Of a stretch of 12,805 nt of DNA, positions 1 to 6,326 are shown piece by piece (the stretch's first letter is position 1; the number at the start of each line of letters is the position of its first letter). This DNA comes from a bacterium (GTDB lineage Bacteria; Patescibacteriota; Saccharimonadia; Saccharimonadales; Saccharimonadaceae): positions 1 through 12,805 of the forward strand of contig JAUIDL010000015.1 in the NCBI GenBank assembly GCA_030428585.1, in the 5' to 3' direction. Under the pieces are notes generated by a model, which ran no database searches, was not told where the DNA came from, and was given only the letters and a program-made list of their open reading frames with translations. A program made the position numbers and the translations under genes.

Positions 1-1
1 T

Positions 2-346
2 ATGGAGGGACAGCAGGGCAAGGAATCAACCGGTGGAACTTTGCGCCTCGGTGATTACGTGGCAGAACTTCGCAAAGACTCTATTGTGGCGAAACAATAC
101 GGTGAAACAACGGTGACTGAACGTCACCGCCACCGCTATGAAGTTAACCAAGCCTTCTTAGACGACATACAAAATGGCGGACTGCGTATCAGTGGGTTGT
201 CTCCAGATAAAAAGCTGGTCGAGTACATCGAGGCCGTCGATCACCCCTATTTTGTCGCAACGCAGGCTCACCCAGAATTCAAGAGTCGACCATATCGTCC
301 ACACCCACTATTTGCGGGCTTGATAAGGAATGCTTATAATAAGTAA
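2..346 (+). CDS. pyrG: CTP synthase, C-terminal part (5' end outside window)
   Basis: This is the last 114 codons of CTP synthase, which aminates UTP to CTP using glutamine-derived ammonia, the final cytoplasmic step of de novo pyrimidine nucleotide synthesis. Only the end of the class I glutamine amidotransferase domain is present. It shows the family blocks [17 protein letters not shown] and [13 protein letters not shown] followed by [13 protein letters not shown]; the His and Glu of HPEF are the glutaminase catalytic residues that work with the cysteine upstream of the window. The frame is open to the left edge, so the ATG at base 2 is very probably internal. The TAA stop is 2 nt from the next ATG, and the last codons contain a TATAAT that appears to be the promoter of that next gene. 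Confidence 0.95.
   Translation: MEGQQGKESTGGTLRLGDYVAELRKDSIVAKQYGETTVTERHRHRYEVNQAFLDDIQNGGLRISGLSPDKKLVEYIEAVDHPYFVATQAHPEFKSRPYRPHPLFAGLIRNAYNK
312..340 (+). promoter_or_regulatory. Promoter of the thioredoxin-like gene, inside pyrG
   Basis: TTGCGG (312-317), a 17-nt spacer and a perfect TATAAT (335-340). The -10 ends 8 nt before the ATG at 349, predicting a leaderless or nearly leaderless mRNA. It lies within the final codons of pyrG. No Shine-Dalgarno is visible in front of this ATG. Confidence 0.6.
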
Positions 347-348
347 CT

Positions 349-819
349 ATGAAAAAGCTTATTATTATTAGCGCCGTCGTCATCGCTCTTGCAGCGGTGA
401 CCGTCGCCGTCATTTACTGGCCATCAGGCACGAACAACAACGCAACTACACCGGATACAACCCAAACTGTTGATGATAACACAACAAACACGGTGATTGC
501 TGCCAATGTTGGCCGGTACGTACCGTATGAAGCGAGCCATGTCGAAGACAACAACTACAGTCGAACAATCCTCTTTTTCCATGCGGTATGGTGTCCAGAG
601 TGTCGCGCTTTCGATAAGACTATTCGTGAAAGCGACATCCCTTCAGGCACACAAATTCTCTTGGTTAATTACGATCGCTCAGACGAGCTCAAGCAAAAAT
701 ATGGCGTGACGCTGCAATCAACCTTTGTTCGGGTTGATAGTGATGGCAATCAAGTCGGCAAATGGGTTGGCTACGAACAAACGAAATCACTTGACGCTAT
801 CTTAACTAACACAAGGTAG
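349..819 (+). CDS. Membrane-anchored thioredoxin-like protein
   Basis: A 156-residue protein with a short positive start (MKK) and a hydrophobic segment at about residues 4-24, which acts as a signal anchor or uncleaved signal peptide. A Thr/Asn/Asp-rich linker (about 26-50) is followed by a thioredoxin-fold domain. The redox motif is WCPEC (Cys82, Cys85) in the context LFFHAVWCPECRAFDK, followed by the typical 'ILLVNYD' strand and a 'YGVTLQSTFVRVD' region, where a cis-proline-type loop is expected but the residue appears to be Ser/Thr instead of the usual Thr-Pro. The domain should face outside the cytoplasmic membrane and carry out thiol-disulfide exchange. The CcdA-like gene begins 3 nt downstream, so the pair probably works as a split DsbD, with the membrane protein reducing this one. 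Specific substrates cannot be told from sequence. Confidence 0.85.
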   Translation: MKKLIIISAVVIALAAVTVAVIYWPSGTNNNATTPDTTQTVDDNTTNTVIAANVGRYVPYEASHVEDNNYSRTILFFHAVWCPECRAFDKTIRESDIPSGTQILLVNYDRSDELKQKYGVTLQSTFVRVDSDGNQVGKWVGYEQTKSLDAILTNTR

Positions 820-822
820 TTT

Positions 823-1539
823 GTGGAATTACTAATCGCCTCATTCTTGGCCGGAGTCCTGACCATCTTGGCTCCCTGTGTGGTGTCGGTCATTCCAATT
901 CTCCTTGCACGCTCAGCGACCAGCGAACGGGCGCGTAGTCCGCTATTGGTCATCCTCGGTCTTTCGATTTCGATTATTATCTTCACGATTCTGCTGAAGG
1001 CCACAACCATTTTACTAGGTATCCCAAGCAACGTCTGGGAAATTATCAGTGGTGCTATCGTCATCGCGTTTGGTATTGTGACAATTTTCCCATCGCTGTG
1101 GGAGTGGATTTCACTGAAGACACGGCTGATTTTTGCGACGCAGAACACGATGGGAAGTGCCGCCAAGCATAAAGGCCCATGGGGTGATTTGCTGCTTGGT
1201 GCCAGCCTTGGGCCGGTCTTTAGCGCTTGTAGTCCAACCTACGCCTTGATTGTGGCGGCGATTTTGCCAGTAACACCACTGATTGGCTTTGGTTATCTGC
1301 TCGTGTTCGTCTTGGGTCTCGCACTGATGTTGGCACTGATTGCTATCTTTGGTCAGAAACTCATCCGCAAGCTCGGATGGGGCATTAATCCAAACGGGGT
1401 GTTCCGAAAAGTACTTGGTATCATTTTGGTCGTGGTTGGGCTCTTGATTTTGACTGGCTTTGACAAGACAATCCTCGGCTGGTTGGTCGAATCGGGAATC
1501 TACGATTTCCAAATCGAGCTCGAAAGCGGTCTGCGCTAG
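823..1539 (+). CDS. CcdA/DsbD-type transmembrane thiol-disulfide electron carrier
   Basis: A very hydrophobic 238-residue protein with about six membrane segments (roughly 3-28, 41-60, 73-90, 120-147, 152-176, 196-213). It matches the CcdA / DsbD-beta family, which carries electrons from cytoplasmic thioredoxin across the membrane to extracytoplasmic thiol proteins. The family's redox cysteine pair is visible: Cys19 in LTILAPCVVSVIP (first segment) and Cys136 in LGPVFSACSPTYAL (fourth segment). The chosen start is GTG at 823, 3 nt after the TAG of the thioredoxin-like gene, with a weak AAGG at 813-816 as ribosome site; no ATG lies close by in frame. The adjacent thioredoxin-like protein is the obvious partner. 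A role in cytochrome c maturation is less likely, since no such genes are nearby. Confidence 0.85.
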   Translation: MELLIASFLAGVLTILAPCVVSVIPILLARSATSERARSPLLVILGLSISIIIFTILLKATTILLGIPSNVWEIISGAIVIAFGIVTIFPSLWEWISLKTRLIFATQNTMGSAAKHKGPWGDLLLGASLGPVFSACSPTYALIVAAILPVTPLIGFGYLLVFVLGLALMLALIAIFGQKLIRKLGWGINPNGVFRKVLGIILVVVGLLILTGFDKTILGWLVESGIYDFQIELESGLR

Positions 1540-1564
1540 ACGCGCCTCTGTTATAATAGGCGTC
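1539..1564. promoter_or_regulatory. Extended -10 promoter of argS within an inverted repeat
   Basis: TG (1549-1550), one base, then TATAAT (1552-1557) form an extended -10 ending 8 nt before the argS ATG at 1566. No -35 is recognisable 16-18 nt upstream. The element lies between GACGC (1539-1543) and GCGTC (1560-1564), an inverted repeat that could be an operator or chance. No Shine-Dalgarno is present, so the argS mRNA is probably leaderless. Confidence 0.6.
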
Positions 1565-1565
1565 A

Positions 1566-3251
1566 ATGGAACAAACAATTGCCCAAGCTATCAAGAAGCG
1601 GTTTGACGTCGATACGCCTGTTCAGGTATCTCGACCTGACCCGGCTTTTGGTGACTATGCGACAAATGTTGCGTTGCAACTGGCTGGACAGCTTGGCCAA
1701 AGCCCTCGTGATATCGCCGAGGCGATTGCTGAAGAACTTCGTCAATCAGGTGATTTTAGTGAAGTGACCGTTGCTGGCCCGGGCTTCATTAATCTCCGGG
1801 TCGCTGCCCGTCGGCTGCAGAACAGCCTCAATGATAGCTGGCATGATCATTTTGGCGCAAATCAAGACGGTAACGGCAAAACGGTCGTTGTCGAATATCC
1901 AAGTCCGAACATGGCGAAGCCGTATAGCGTTGGTCATTTACGTCCCGCTAACCAAGGCTGGGCCGCTCGTCGTCTGATGGAGGAATCCGGGTGGAATGTT
2001 ATCACCGATAACCACCTCGGAGATTCAGGCACACCGCTGGGTATCTGGATTGTGGGATTTCGTCGATTTAGCAGTGATGAGGCCTTGGAACGTGACGGCG
2101 TCTATGAACTAGGCCGCGTTTATATTCAGACCAAACAGGCTCTGAAAGAAGAGGCCGAGGCAGGGAAGTCAGAATTGGCCGACGAGGTTCAGCAATGGCT
2201 GTTGAAATTTGAACAACAAGACGCTGAAGCGTTGGCGTACAGTCAGCGCTTCAACACACTCTCACTCAATCATATTCATCACGTGATGGATCGCCTCCAT
2301 ATCTCAACTGATCATGAACTTGGGGAAGCGTTCTTCGCACCTAAAGGAAAACAAGCAGTCGAGACATTACTCGCATCGGGTGTCGCTATCAAAAACGAAG
2401 ACGGTTCGGTTATCGTCCCGTTGGATGAATTTGGCATCGATGTGCCACTGCTGGTACAAAAAAGTAACGGCGCGACGCTGTACGCGACGACTGACCTCGC
2501 GACCATTTTGTACCGTGAAGAGAACTGGCATCCAGACCGAGTCATTCATGCGGTTGGGGCGGAGCAACAGTTCTACTTTACGCAACTGTTTGCGATGGCC
2601 AAGAAACTAGGTGTCATGACCGAAATGATTCATTTGTGGTTTGGCGTCATCGATCAACTGAACGATGACGGAACTCGTGAAAAGATGAGTAGCCGTAAAG
2701 GTGTTGTCTTGATGGAAGAATTACTAGACCAGGCCGAAGCGCGCGCTCACCAGGTTGTCGAAGATCGCGACGTCAGTGACGAGGACGTCAAGAAAATTGC
2801 ACTGGGAGCAATTAAGTTTAGTGACTTTACGTCAGATCGTCGCACGAATATTTTGTTCGACTGGAATTCGATTTTCGCGCTGACCGGGTTTAGTGGACCG
2901 TATGTTCAGTATGCAGCTGTTCGGGTAAATAAGATTTTGAGTGAACACGGTGCTGGCCAAGCCAATGTTGATGGCTATGATTACGAAGCCGAAAAAGCAA
3001 TTTTGGCGAAACTGCTCGAATATCCAACAGTCGTCAAAGGGGCGGCCAACGAACTCGAACCACATCGCATTGCCCAGTATTTATACGAACTGGCTCGAGA
3101 GATGAATCGCTACTACGAAGTCACACCAGTTGCGACTGGTGACGTCTCTGATACGCAAAAACAAGCTCGTTTGGGTGTCCTTGCGCGGGTTAGCCAGATT
3201 TTCAGCCATGGCCTCAGTATCCTTGGTATCGAAATCCCCTACAGTATGTAG
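1566..3251 (+). CDS. argS: Arginyl-tRNA synthetase
   Basis: A 561-residue class I aminoacyl-tRNA synthetase that charges tRNA-Arg with arginine using ATP in the cytoplasm; the length is normal for the family. In order: an N-terminal additional domain (about 1-85, with FGDYATNVAL and GPGFINL typical of ArgS), the Rossmann catalytic core with the HIGH-type motif in SVGHLR (His124 within residues 121-126) and the NHLGDSGTPLG block, the signature KMSSRKG (373-379), and a C-terminal DALR-type anticodon-binding helical domain with FSGPYVQYAAVRV and the ending ARVSQIFSHGLSILGIEIP. The ATG at 1566 is supported by the full N-terminal domain and by the extended -10 just 8 nt upstream. It appears to be a single-gene transcript; a separate promoter follows its stop codon. 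Confidence 0.97.
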   Translation: MEQTIAQAIKKRFDVDTPVQVSRPDPAFGDYATNVALQLAGQLGQSPRDIAEAIAEELRQSGDFSEVTVAGPGFINLRVAARRLQNSLNDSWHDHFGANQDGNGKTVVVEYPSPNMAKPYSVGHLRPANQGWAARRLMEESGWNVITDNHLGDSGTPLGIWIVGFRRFSSDEALERDGVYELGRVYIQTKQALKEEAEAGKSELADEVQQWLLKFEQQDAEALAYSQRFNTLSLNHIHHVMDRLHISTDHELGEAFFAPKGKQAVETLLASGVAIKNEDGSVIVPLDEFGIDVPLLVQKSNGATLYATTDLATILYREENWHPDRVIHAVGAEQQFYFTQLFAMAKKLGVMTEMIHLWFGVIDQLNDDGTREKMSSRKGVVLMEELLDQAEARAHQVVEDRDVSDEDVKKIALGAIKFSDFTSDRRTNILFDWNSIFALTGFSGPYVQYAAVRVNKILSEHGAGQANVDGYDYEAEKAILAKLLEYPTVVKGAANELEPHRIAQYLYELAREMNRYYEVTPVATGDVSDTQKQARLGVLARVSQIFSHGLSILGIEIPYSM

Positions 3252-3280
3252 TTGCACCCATCAGGAGAACGGTGTACTAT
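3252..3280 (+). promoter_or_regulatory. Promoter of the leader ORF / 86-residue protein locus
   Basis: TTGCAC (3252-3257), a 17-nt spacer and TACTAT (3275-3280) lie directly after the argS stop. Unlike the leaderless promoters in this window, it leaves a real 5' leader: start near 3287, first ATG at 3299, main gene start at 3474. It drives the region holding the terminator at 3399-3423. Confidence 0.55.
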
Positions 3281-3298
3281 AACCCCTAGGAATAACCC

Positions 3299-3373
3299 AT
3301 GAAGCAACTGACAACACAATTCGCTATTATGCTCATCGTGTTGCTCGAGATGCCTTCGGCGGCCACTTCCTAG
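3299..3373 (+). CDS. Putative 24-residue hydrophobic leader peptide
   Basis: A short ORF (ATG to TAG, 24 residues) encodes a basic start (MKQ) followed by FAIMLIVLLEM and a small-residue end, PSAATS. TAGGA (3287-3291) about 7 nt upstream is a possible weak ribosome site. It begins 18 nt after the promoter -10 and ends 25 nt before an intrinsic terminator. Its last codons (3354-3363) can pair with the left arm of that terminator, so ribosome position could decide termination. This arrangement suggests a leader peptide for attenuation. The alternative is a chance ORF in an untranslated RNA, or a tiny membrane peptide. No homolog is recognised. Confidence 0.35.
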   Translation: MKQLTTQFAIMLIVLLEMPSAATS

Positions 3374-3406
3374 CAATCACGCTTTAGAGAATGACAGTCG
3401 CCGAGG
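3354..3406 (+). promoter_or_regulatory. Predicted antiterminator pairing
   Basis: Bases 3354-3363 (CTTCGGCGGC) can form ten continuous pairs, two of them G-U, with 3397-3406 (GTCGCCGAGG). The second segment is the left arm of the terminator hairpin, so the two structures exclude each other. The upstream segment lies inside the last codons of the leader ORF. Confidence 0.45.
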
Positions 3407-3423
3407 AAATCCTCGGCGCTTTT
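3399..3423 (+). terminator. Intrinsic terminator / attenuator hairpin
   Basis: A perfect 8-bp GC-rich stem, CGCCGAGG (3399-3406) with CCTCGGCG (3411-3418), closes an AAAT loop and is followed by CTTTTC. It sits between the promoter at 3252-3280 and the 86-residue gene, so it either ends a short RNA of about 135 nt or attenuates the gene downstream. A small GGGC-GAAA-GCCC hairpin (3443-3454) follows before the gene. Confidence 0.65.
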
Positions 3424-3463
3424 CGTTCCACAAGCGCATTACGGGCGAAAGCCCTTCACAATC

Positions 3464-3476
3464 AGGAGGAAAGTTG
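3464..3476 (+). promoter_or_regulatory. Strong ribosome site deciding a TTG start
   Basis: AGGAGGA (3464-3470) is the strongest Shine-Dalgarno in the window and lies 3-4 nt before TTG (3474). It supports the TTG over the in-frame ATG at 3510, which has no comparable site. GAGGA here could also pair with TCCTC (3410-3414) of the terminator's right arm. Confidence 0.6.
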
Positions 3477-3734
3477 GACATTCGTACCATCAGTGACGTC
3501 GTGACAGACATGCAGTTGCAGATTCTGACGAGTCGATCTGTCACGTTCACCTTGCACGTCGCGCCCAATCATGAATGGCGCAGCGAAGACATCGTGCAGG
3601 CATTCCAGCTTCAGCGGCCGGAAGCAAAACTACTCGCAGCGTTACCAGACTTCGTCGACAGCAACAAGTTCGTCGTCAACCCCATGAACTTCGATGAACC
3701 TGGTGTCTATCGGGTGACAATCTCGGCGGCATAA
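3474..3734 (+). CDS. Hypothetical 86-residue protein downstream of an attenuator
   Basis: I do not recognise this protein. It starts LDIRTISDVVTDMQLQ (initiator TTG read as Met), is soluble, has no cysteine, no membrane segment and no signal peptide, and looks like a small alpha/beta fold: strands around 15-29 (LQILTSRSVTFTLHVA) and at the end (GVYRVTISAA), with a helix near 36-56 (SEDIVQAFQLQRPEAKLLAAL). Codons lean toward C-ending (GTC, TTC, AAC), unlike neighbours that mix in TTT and AAT; with the strong ribosome site this suggests high expression or a different origin. It has its own promoter, a leader with terminator and a terminal hairpin, so it is a self-contained unit between argS and mscL. 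An ATG at 3510 would give a 74-residue version. Confidence 0.7.
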   Translation: MDIRTISDVVTDMQLQILTSRSVTFTLHVAPNHEWRSEDIVQAFQLQRPEAKLLAALPDFVDSNKFVVNPMNFDEPGVYRVTISAA

Positions 3735-3744
3735 CGCTGATGCG

Positions 3745-3810
3745 CTGGTCCACAAGACCGGCTCTTGGAGCGGGGGCGGCTGGCACAACCGTGCCGCCCC
3801 CGCCCAAATC
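3745..3810 (+). terminator. GC-rich terminator-like hairpin after the 86-residue gene
   Basis: An 11-bp perfect stem, GCGGGGGCGGC (3770-3780) with GCCGCCCCCGC (3793-3803), has a 12-nt loop that can itself fold (GGCAC/GTGCC). It is followed by CCAAATCTTTCC, only a weak U tract. A smaller hairpin (CTGGTC 3745-3750 with GACCGG 3756-3761) lies just upstream. It most likely ends the upstream transcript before mscL. Confidence 0.55.
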
Positions 3811-3844
3811 TTTCCTCCTGATATCATTCCAACGACAGTTCTTA

Positions 3845-3850
3845 TATACT
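3845..3850 (+). promoter_or_regulatory. -10 element of the mscL operon
   Basis: TATACT at 3845-3850, with no clear -35 at the right distance. Transcription would start near 3857, leaving an 18-nt leader that holds AAGGAG (3865-3870) ahead of the mscL ATG. Confidence 0.4.
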
Positions 3851-3874
3851 AAAGACAGTAATCTAAGGAGACGT

Positions 3875-4291
3875 ATGGCCGAAAAGAAATCAGCACAAAA
3901 GAATAATGATGCTAAAAAAACAACGAGAAAAGAACGAGCGACCGGGTTTGTGACTGTGGGTGGCAAACAGGTACAGGGCTTTTTAGATTTTATTCGCAGC
4001 CAAGGCGTCGTCGCCCTCGCAGTTGGTTTGCTTTTGGGTGGTGCGGTCAGTATCGCAGCAAAATCGCTAGTCGATAATGTTATCTTACCGCCAATTGGGC
4101 TGATGTTCGGATCAAGTGATGGCATCAAAGGTCTGACATGGACGATTGGTGAAGGTAATGGCGGGGAACCAGCCGTGATATCGTACGGATTGTTTATTAA
4201 CGATATTTTGAATCTATTGATTATCGCTCTCGTGGTCTACGTTGTCTTCCAGTCATTAGGTTTGACGAAGCTGGACAAGAAGAAAGATTAA
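3875..4291 (+). CDS. mscL: Large-conductance mechanosensitive channel MscL
   Basis: A 138-residue membrane channel that opens under membrane tension and releases solutes during osmotic downshock; MscL works as a homo-oligomer (pentamer in known structures). The first membrane helix and its conserved block are clear: FLDFIRSQGVVALAVGLLLGG and AAKSLVDNVILPPIG (about 36-75), then an extracellular loop (about 78-103) and a second helix (SYGLFINDILNLLIIALVVYVVF, about 103-125). The Lys/Ala-rich N-terminal tail (1-30) is longer than in the E. coli protein. I chose ATG 3875 because AAGGAG ends 4 nt upstream; the frame is open back to 3740, but that stretch contains the terminator hairpin and promoter. 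It heads a probable operon; msrB starts 1 nt after its stop. Confidence 0.93.
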   Translation: MAEKKSAQKNNDAKKTTRKERATGFVTVGGKQVQGFLDFIRSQGVVALAVGLLLGGAVSIAAKSLVDNVILPPIGLMFGSSDGIKGLTWTIGEGNGGEPAVISYGLFINDILNLLIIALVVYVVFQSLGLTKLDKKKD

Positions 4292-4292
4292 C

Positions 4293-4742
4293 ATGGCTGA
4301 CGGCACCGCTTACCGCAAGAAACTGACTGACGAACAGTACAACGTACTGTTTAATAAAGCGACCGAAACGCCGTTTACTGGTCAGTACGATAATTTTTTC
4401 CGACAGGGTACGTACGCCTGCGCCGCCTGCGGCAACGTTATTTTTGATAGCGAGACCAAGTTCGAAGCTAACTGTGGCTGGCCGTGTTTTTATGACGCGC
4501 GACCAGACAGTGTGATTTTTTATGTCGACACGACGATGGGCATGCGCCGCACCGAAGTGACCTGTGCGCAGTGCGGCGGACATCTGGGCCATGTCTTTTC
4601 TGGTGAAGGGTTCCAGACGCTGACAGACAATCGTTATTGTGTTAACTCGGCAAGTCTAAAATTTACTCCTAGTTATGTCGACGGCGTGACTACGCCACCG
4701 AAAAAAGATGATGACGACGAAGAGGATGAAGAAGATGAGTAA
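4293..4742 (+). CDS. msrB: Peptide-methionine (R)-S-oxide reductase MsrB
   Basis: A 149-residue enzyme that reduces the R-epimer of methionine sulfoxide in proteins, regenerated by thioredoxin. Family landmarks are intact: structural zinc cysteines as two CxxC pairs (Cys43/Cys46 and Cys91/Cys94), the GWPCF block (Cys61 nearby, Cys65 within), HLGHVF (97-102) and the catalytic cysteine Cys116 in RYCVNSASLKF. There is no signal peptide, so it is cytoplasmic. The family domain ends near 127; an unusual acidic tail (KKDDDDEEDEEDE) follows, and its codons supply the AGAGGA ribosome site (4721-4726) for the next gene. The start lies 1 nt after the mscL stop with no strong Shine-Dalgarno, suggesting translational coupling. 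Confidence 0.95.
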   Translation: MADGTAYRKKLTDEQYNVLFNKATETPFTGQYDNFFRQGTYACAACGNVIFDSETKFEANCGWPCFYDARPDSVIFYVDTTMGMRRTEVTCAQCGGHLGHVFSGEGFQTLTDNRYCVNSASLKFTPSYVDGVTTPPKKDDDDEEDEEDE

Positions 4743-5289
4743 GCCAACTGCGACATTATTGTGGGTTGATCTAGAGATGACCGGTCTAGACCCAGTCGAG
4801 GATCGAATTTTAGAGGTTGCTGCGATTGCGACCGACTGGGATTTGAACGAAATCGGGACGTATGAAGCGGCCGTGAAAGTTGGCCCACGTTTGGTTGAGC
4901 AACGCATGTTCAAAGGCCCGTCGGCCGAGTTCTATAATCGTTTTCCTGAATCACGCGACATGTTGGTCAAACAAAATCTTGAATCGGGGCGCAGCGGTCG
5001 AACCGTCGAGAACGAACTGCTGGCATTCATCGCTGAACACTTTGACCCAGAAAAGCCGGTACTATTGGCGGGTAATTCCATTCACCAAGACCGACGGTTT
5101 ATTCGACACGAGTGGCCACGTCTGGATGCTCGATTGCATTATCGTATGCTGGACGTCAGTGCCTGGAAAGTCGTATTTGAAGGTAAGTACAAGAAGAAAT
5201 TTGCGAAACCTGAACAACACCGCGCATTGGCCGATATTAGGGGCAGTATGGAAGAATTTGCGTACTATCAGCGGAAGATAAAGGCATGA
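4735..5289 (+). CDS. orn: Oligoribonuclease (DEDDh 3'-5' exonuclease)
   Basis: A 184-residue enzyme that degrades very short RNA oligonucleotides (2-5 nt) to mononucleotides, the last step of RNA decay in the cytoplasm. The DEDDh residues are visible: Asp12 and Glu14 in LLWVDLEMTGLD, the second motif in AGNSIHQDRRFI, and the final His...Asp in EHRALADIRGSMEEF-type context (sequence HRALADI). Length matches the family (about 180). I chose ATG 4735 because MSKPTATLLWVDLEMTG matches the usual start and AGAGGA (4721-4726) lies 8 nt upstream; the in-frame ATG at 4708 would add only msrB tail sequence in another frame. It overlaps msrB by 8 nt and overlaps yjbR by ATGA, a tightly coupled operon. 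Confidence 0.94.
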   Translation: MSKPTATLLWVDLEMTGLDPVEDRILEVAAIATDWDLNEIGTYEAAVKVGPRLVEQRMFKGPSAEFYNRFPESRDMLVKQNLESGRSGRTVENELLAFIAEHFDPEKPVLLAGNSIHQDRRFIRHEWPRLDARLHYRMLDVSAWKVVFEGKYKKKFAKPEQHRALADIRGSMEEFAYYQRKIKA

Positions 5290-5624
5290 TTCATAAAGAG
5301 TTTGAAGAGTATTTATTATCGTTCCCAAACACATGGCTCGATTTTCCGTTTGGTGAAGGTACCTCGGTGTACAAAGTAGGGAACGTCGAGACCAAAGAAG
5401 GCAAGTTATTTGCGATTATCGCTGATAGCAGCAAACCACTGCGTGTTAGCTTAAAGTGCGACCCGTTATTGGCACAAACACTGCGTGAGCGGTACGAGTC
5501 AGTCTTACCTGGCTATCATTTGAACAAAAAACACTGGAATACAATTATCTGTTCAGGGCAGCTGAGCGATGATGAGATTCGTGATCTCGCTCGACTGAGC
5601 TACCAATTAGTCAGCGGGACTTAA
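5286..5624 (+). CDS. MmcQ/YjbR family protein
   Basis: A 112-residue protein covering the whole YjbR/MmcQ fold (similar to CyaY-like double wing folds; often annotated DNA-binding, though biochemical function is poorly defined). The family pattern is clear: FPNTWLDFPFGEGTSVYKVG (13-32), KLFAII (40-45), VSLKCDP (54-60), PGYHLNKKHWNTI (75-87) and the ending LSYQLV (104-109). The ATG overlaps the orn stop (ATGA), so it is translationally coupled as the last gene of the mscL-msrB-orn operon. Its TAA stop shares a TTAA palindrome with the stop of the opposing gene. The functional link with RNA decay genes is unknown. Confidence 0.88.
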   Translation: MIHKEFEEYLLSFPNTWLDFPFGEGTSVYKVGNVETKEGKLFAIIADSSKPLRVSLKCDPLLAQTLRERYESVLPGYHLNKKHWNTIICSGQLSDDEIRDLARLSYQLVSGT

Positions 5625-6286
5625 GCGTCTTCGTTAAAATCTGAGAAGTTTTCGTGGAGTGGTAACAGGCTGTTGTATGCATCCTGTAGTGTTGTCTTTA
5701 ATTCTTGATTTCCAGTTTGGGTGTAGACCTGCTTCATCAGGGCGAGGAGGGTTGCAATTTGATAGGTCATCTCGCGGGCATAGGTTCGATCAAATACAGC
5801 ATTCAGCCGCGCATCCTCAAGCCGCTGAACAGTAGCTTCGGTAGTGGCTGCTTCTTCAGCACCAACCCGTCCACTGACTTTGCCAAGCGTTACGCCATTG
5901 GTTGCGAGCGGTGCGGTCAAATCACGACTGGCGTTGGTAAAGAAAAGCCGCAAGTCAGTATTCAGGCCACGGAGTTGGCCACTCTTGATGTTGGTCTGTG
6001 CATTATCGGCAATTTCCTGTGCAGCTGGGAACTGAGCGCCCAAGCGTTCTAACGGCGCTTTACGAGCATCTGTAATCAATGCCGAGACCGAAATGATGAT
6101 CAAAATACCGACGACCGCTAACGCAGCAAACAAAATAATTCGTTTCAGGCTGCCAAACGGGCCCTTTGGTTTCGGAGCAGGGCCACTGGAAATTTGATTT
6201 AAATAATCAAGTGAAGTTGGCTGGCCTTGTTGTGGTACCTGCGGGTTGTAGGGCGGTTGATACTGCGGCGGCTGGTTGGGTTGCAT
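5621..6286 (-). CDS. Hypothetical single-pass membrane protein with Pro/Gln-rich N-terminus
   Basis: A 221-residue protein with a Pro/Gln/Tyr-rich, low-complexity cytoplasmic tail (1-40), a basic patch (KPKGPFGSLKR) and one hydrophobic helix at about 50-72, leaving an outward-facing domain of about 150 residues that looks wholly helical and has no cysteines. I recognise no enzyme motif. Topology is inferred from the positive-inside rule. I chose the ATG at 6286 over the in-frame TTG at 6310: the ATG has GGAG 3 nt before it and a -10 that ends 8 nt upstream, whereas the TTG would lie upstream of that promoter. It runs convergent with yjbR (4-nt tail overlap) and divergent from dnaG, the promoters overlapping in the 55-nt gap. 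It may be an envelope-associated protein; function unknown. Confidence 0.75.
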   Translation of the reverse strand: MQPNQPPQYQPPYNPQVPQQGQPTSLDYLNQISSGPAPKPKGPFGSLKRIILFAALAVVGILIIISVSALITDARKAPLERLGAQFPAAQEIADNAQTNIKSGQLRGLNTDLRLFFTNASRDLTAPLATNGVTLGKVSGRVGAEEAATTEATVQRLEDARLNAVFDRTYAREMTYQIATLLALMKQVYTQTGNQELKTTLQDAYNSLLPLHENFSDFNEDA

Positions 6287-6294
6287 ATGCTCCA

Positions 6295-6323
6295 ATTTAA
6301 GCACAAACAATAACAGAGGTAAA
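6295..6323 (-). promoter_or_regulatory. Promoter of the membrane orphan, overlapping the dnaG promoter region
   Basis: Minus-strand TTTACC (6318-6323), a 17-nt spacer and TTAAAT (6295-6300), with the -10 ending 8 nt before the ATG at 6286. It is back to back with the dnaG extended -10 (6327-6335), so the two polymerases may interfere. Confidence 0.4.
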
Positions 6324-6326
6324 GGG

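Noticed and set aside
1111..1578. Antisense ORF across ccdA-like/argS junction
   Set aside because: It covers a strongly supported gene and the argS promoter on the other strand, with no recognisable protein features.
3740..3874. N-terminal extension of mscL from ATG 3740
   Set aside because: This stretch holds the GC-rich hairpin and the -10 at 3845-3850, and the translation is unlike MscL; ATG 3875 with AAGGAG fits the family.
4673..4888. Antisense ORF with a poly-serine run
   Set aside because: The serine run is only the complement of the acidic GA-rich MsrB tail codons.
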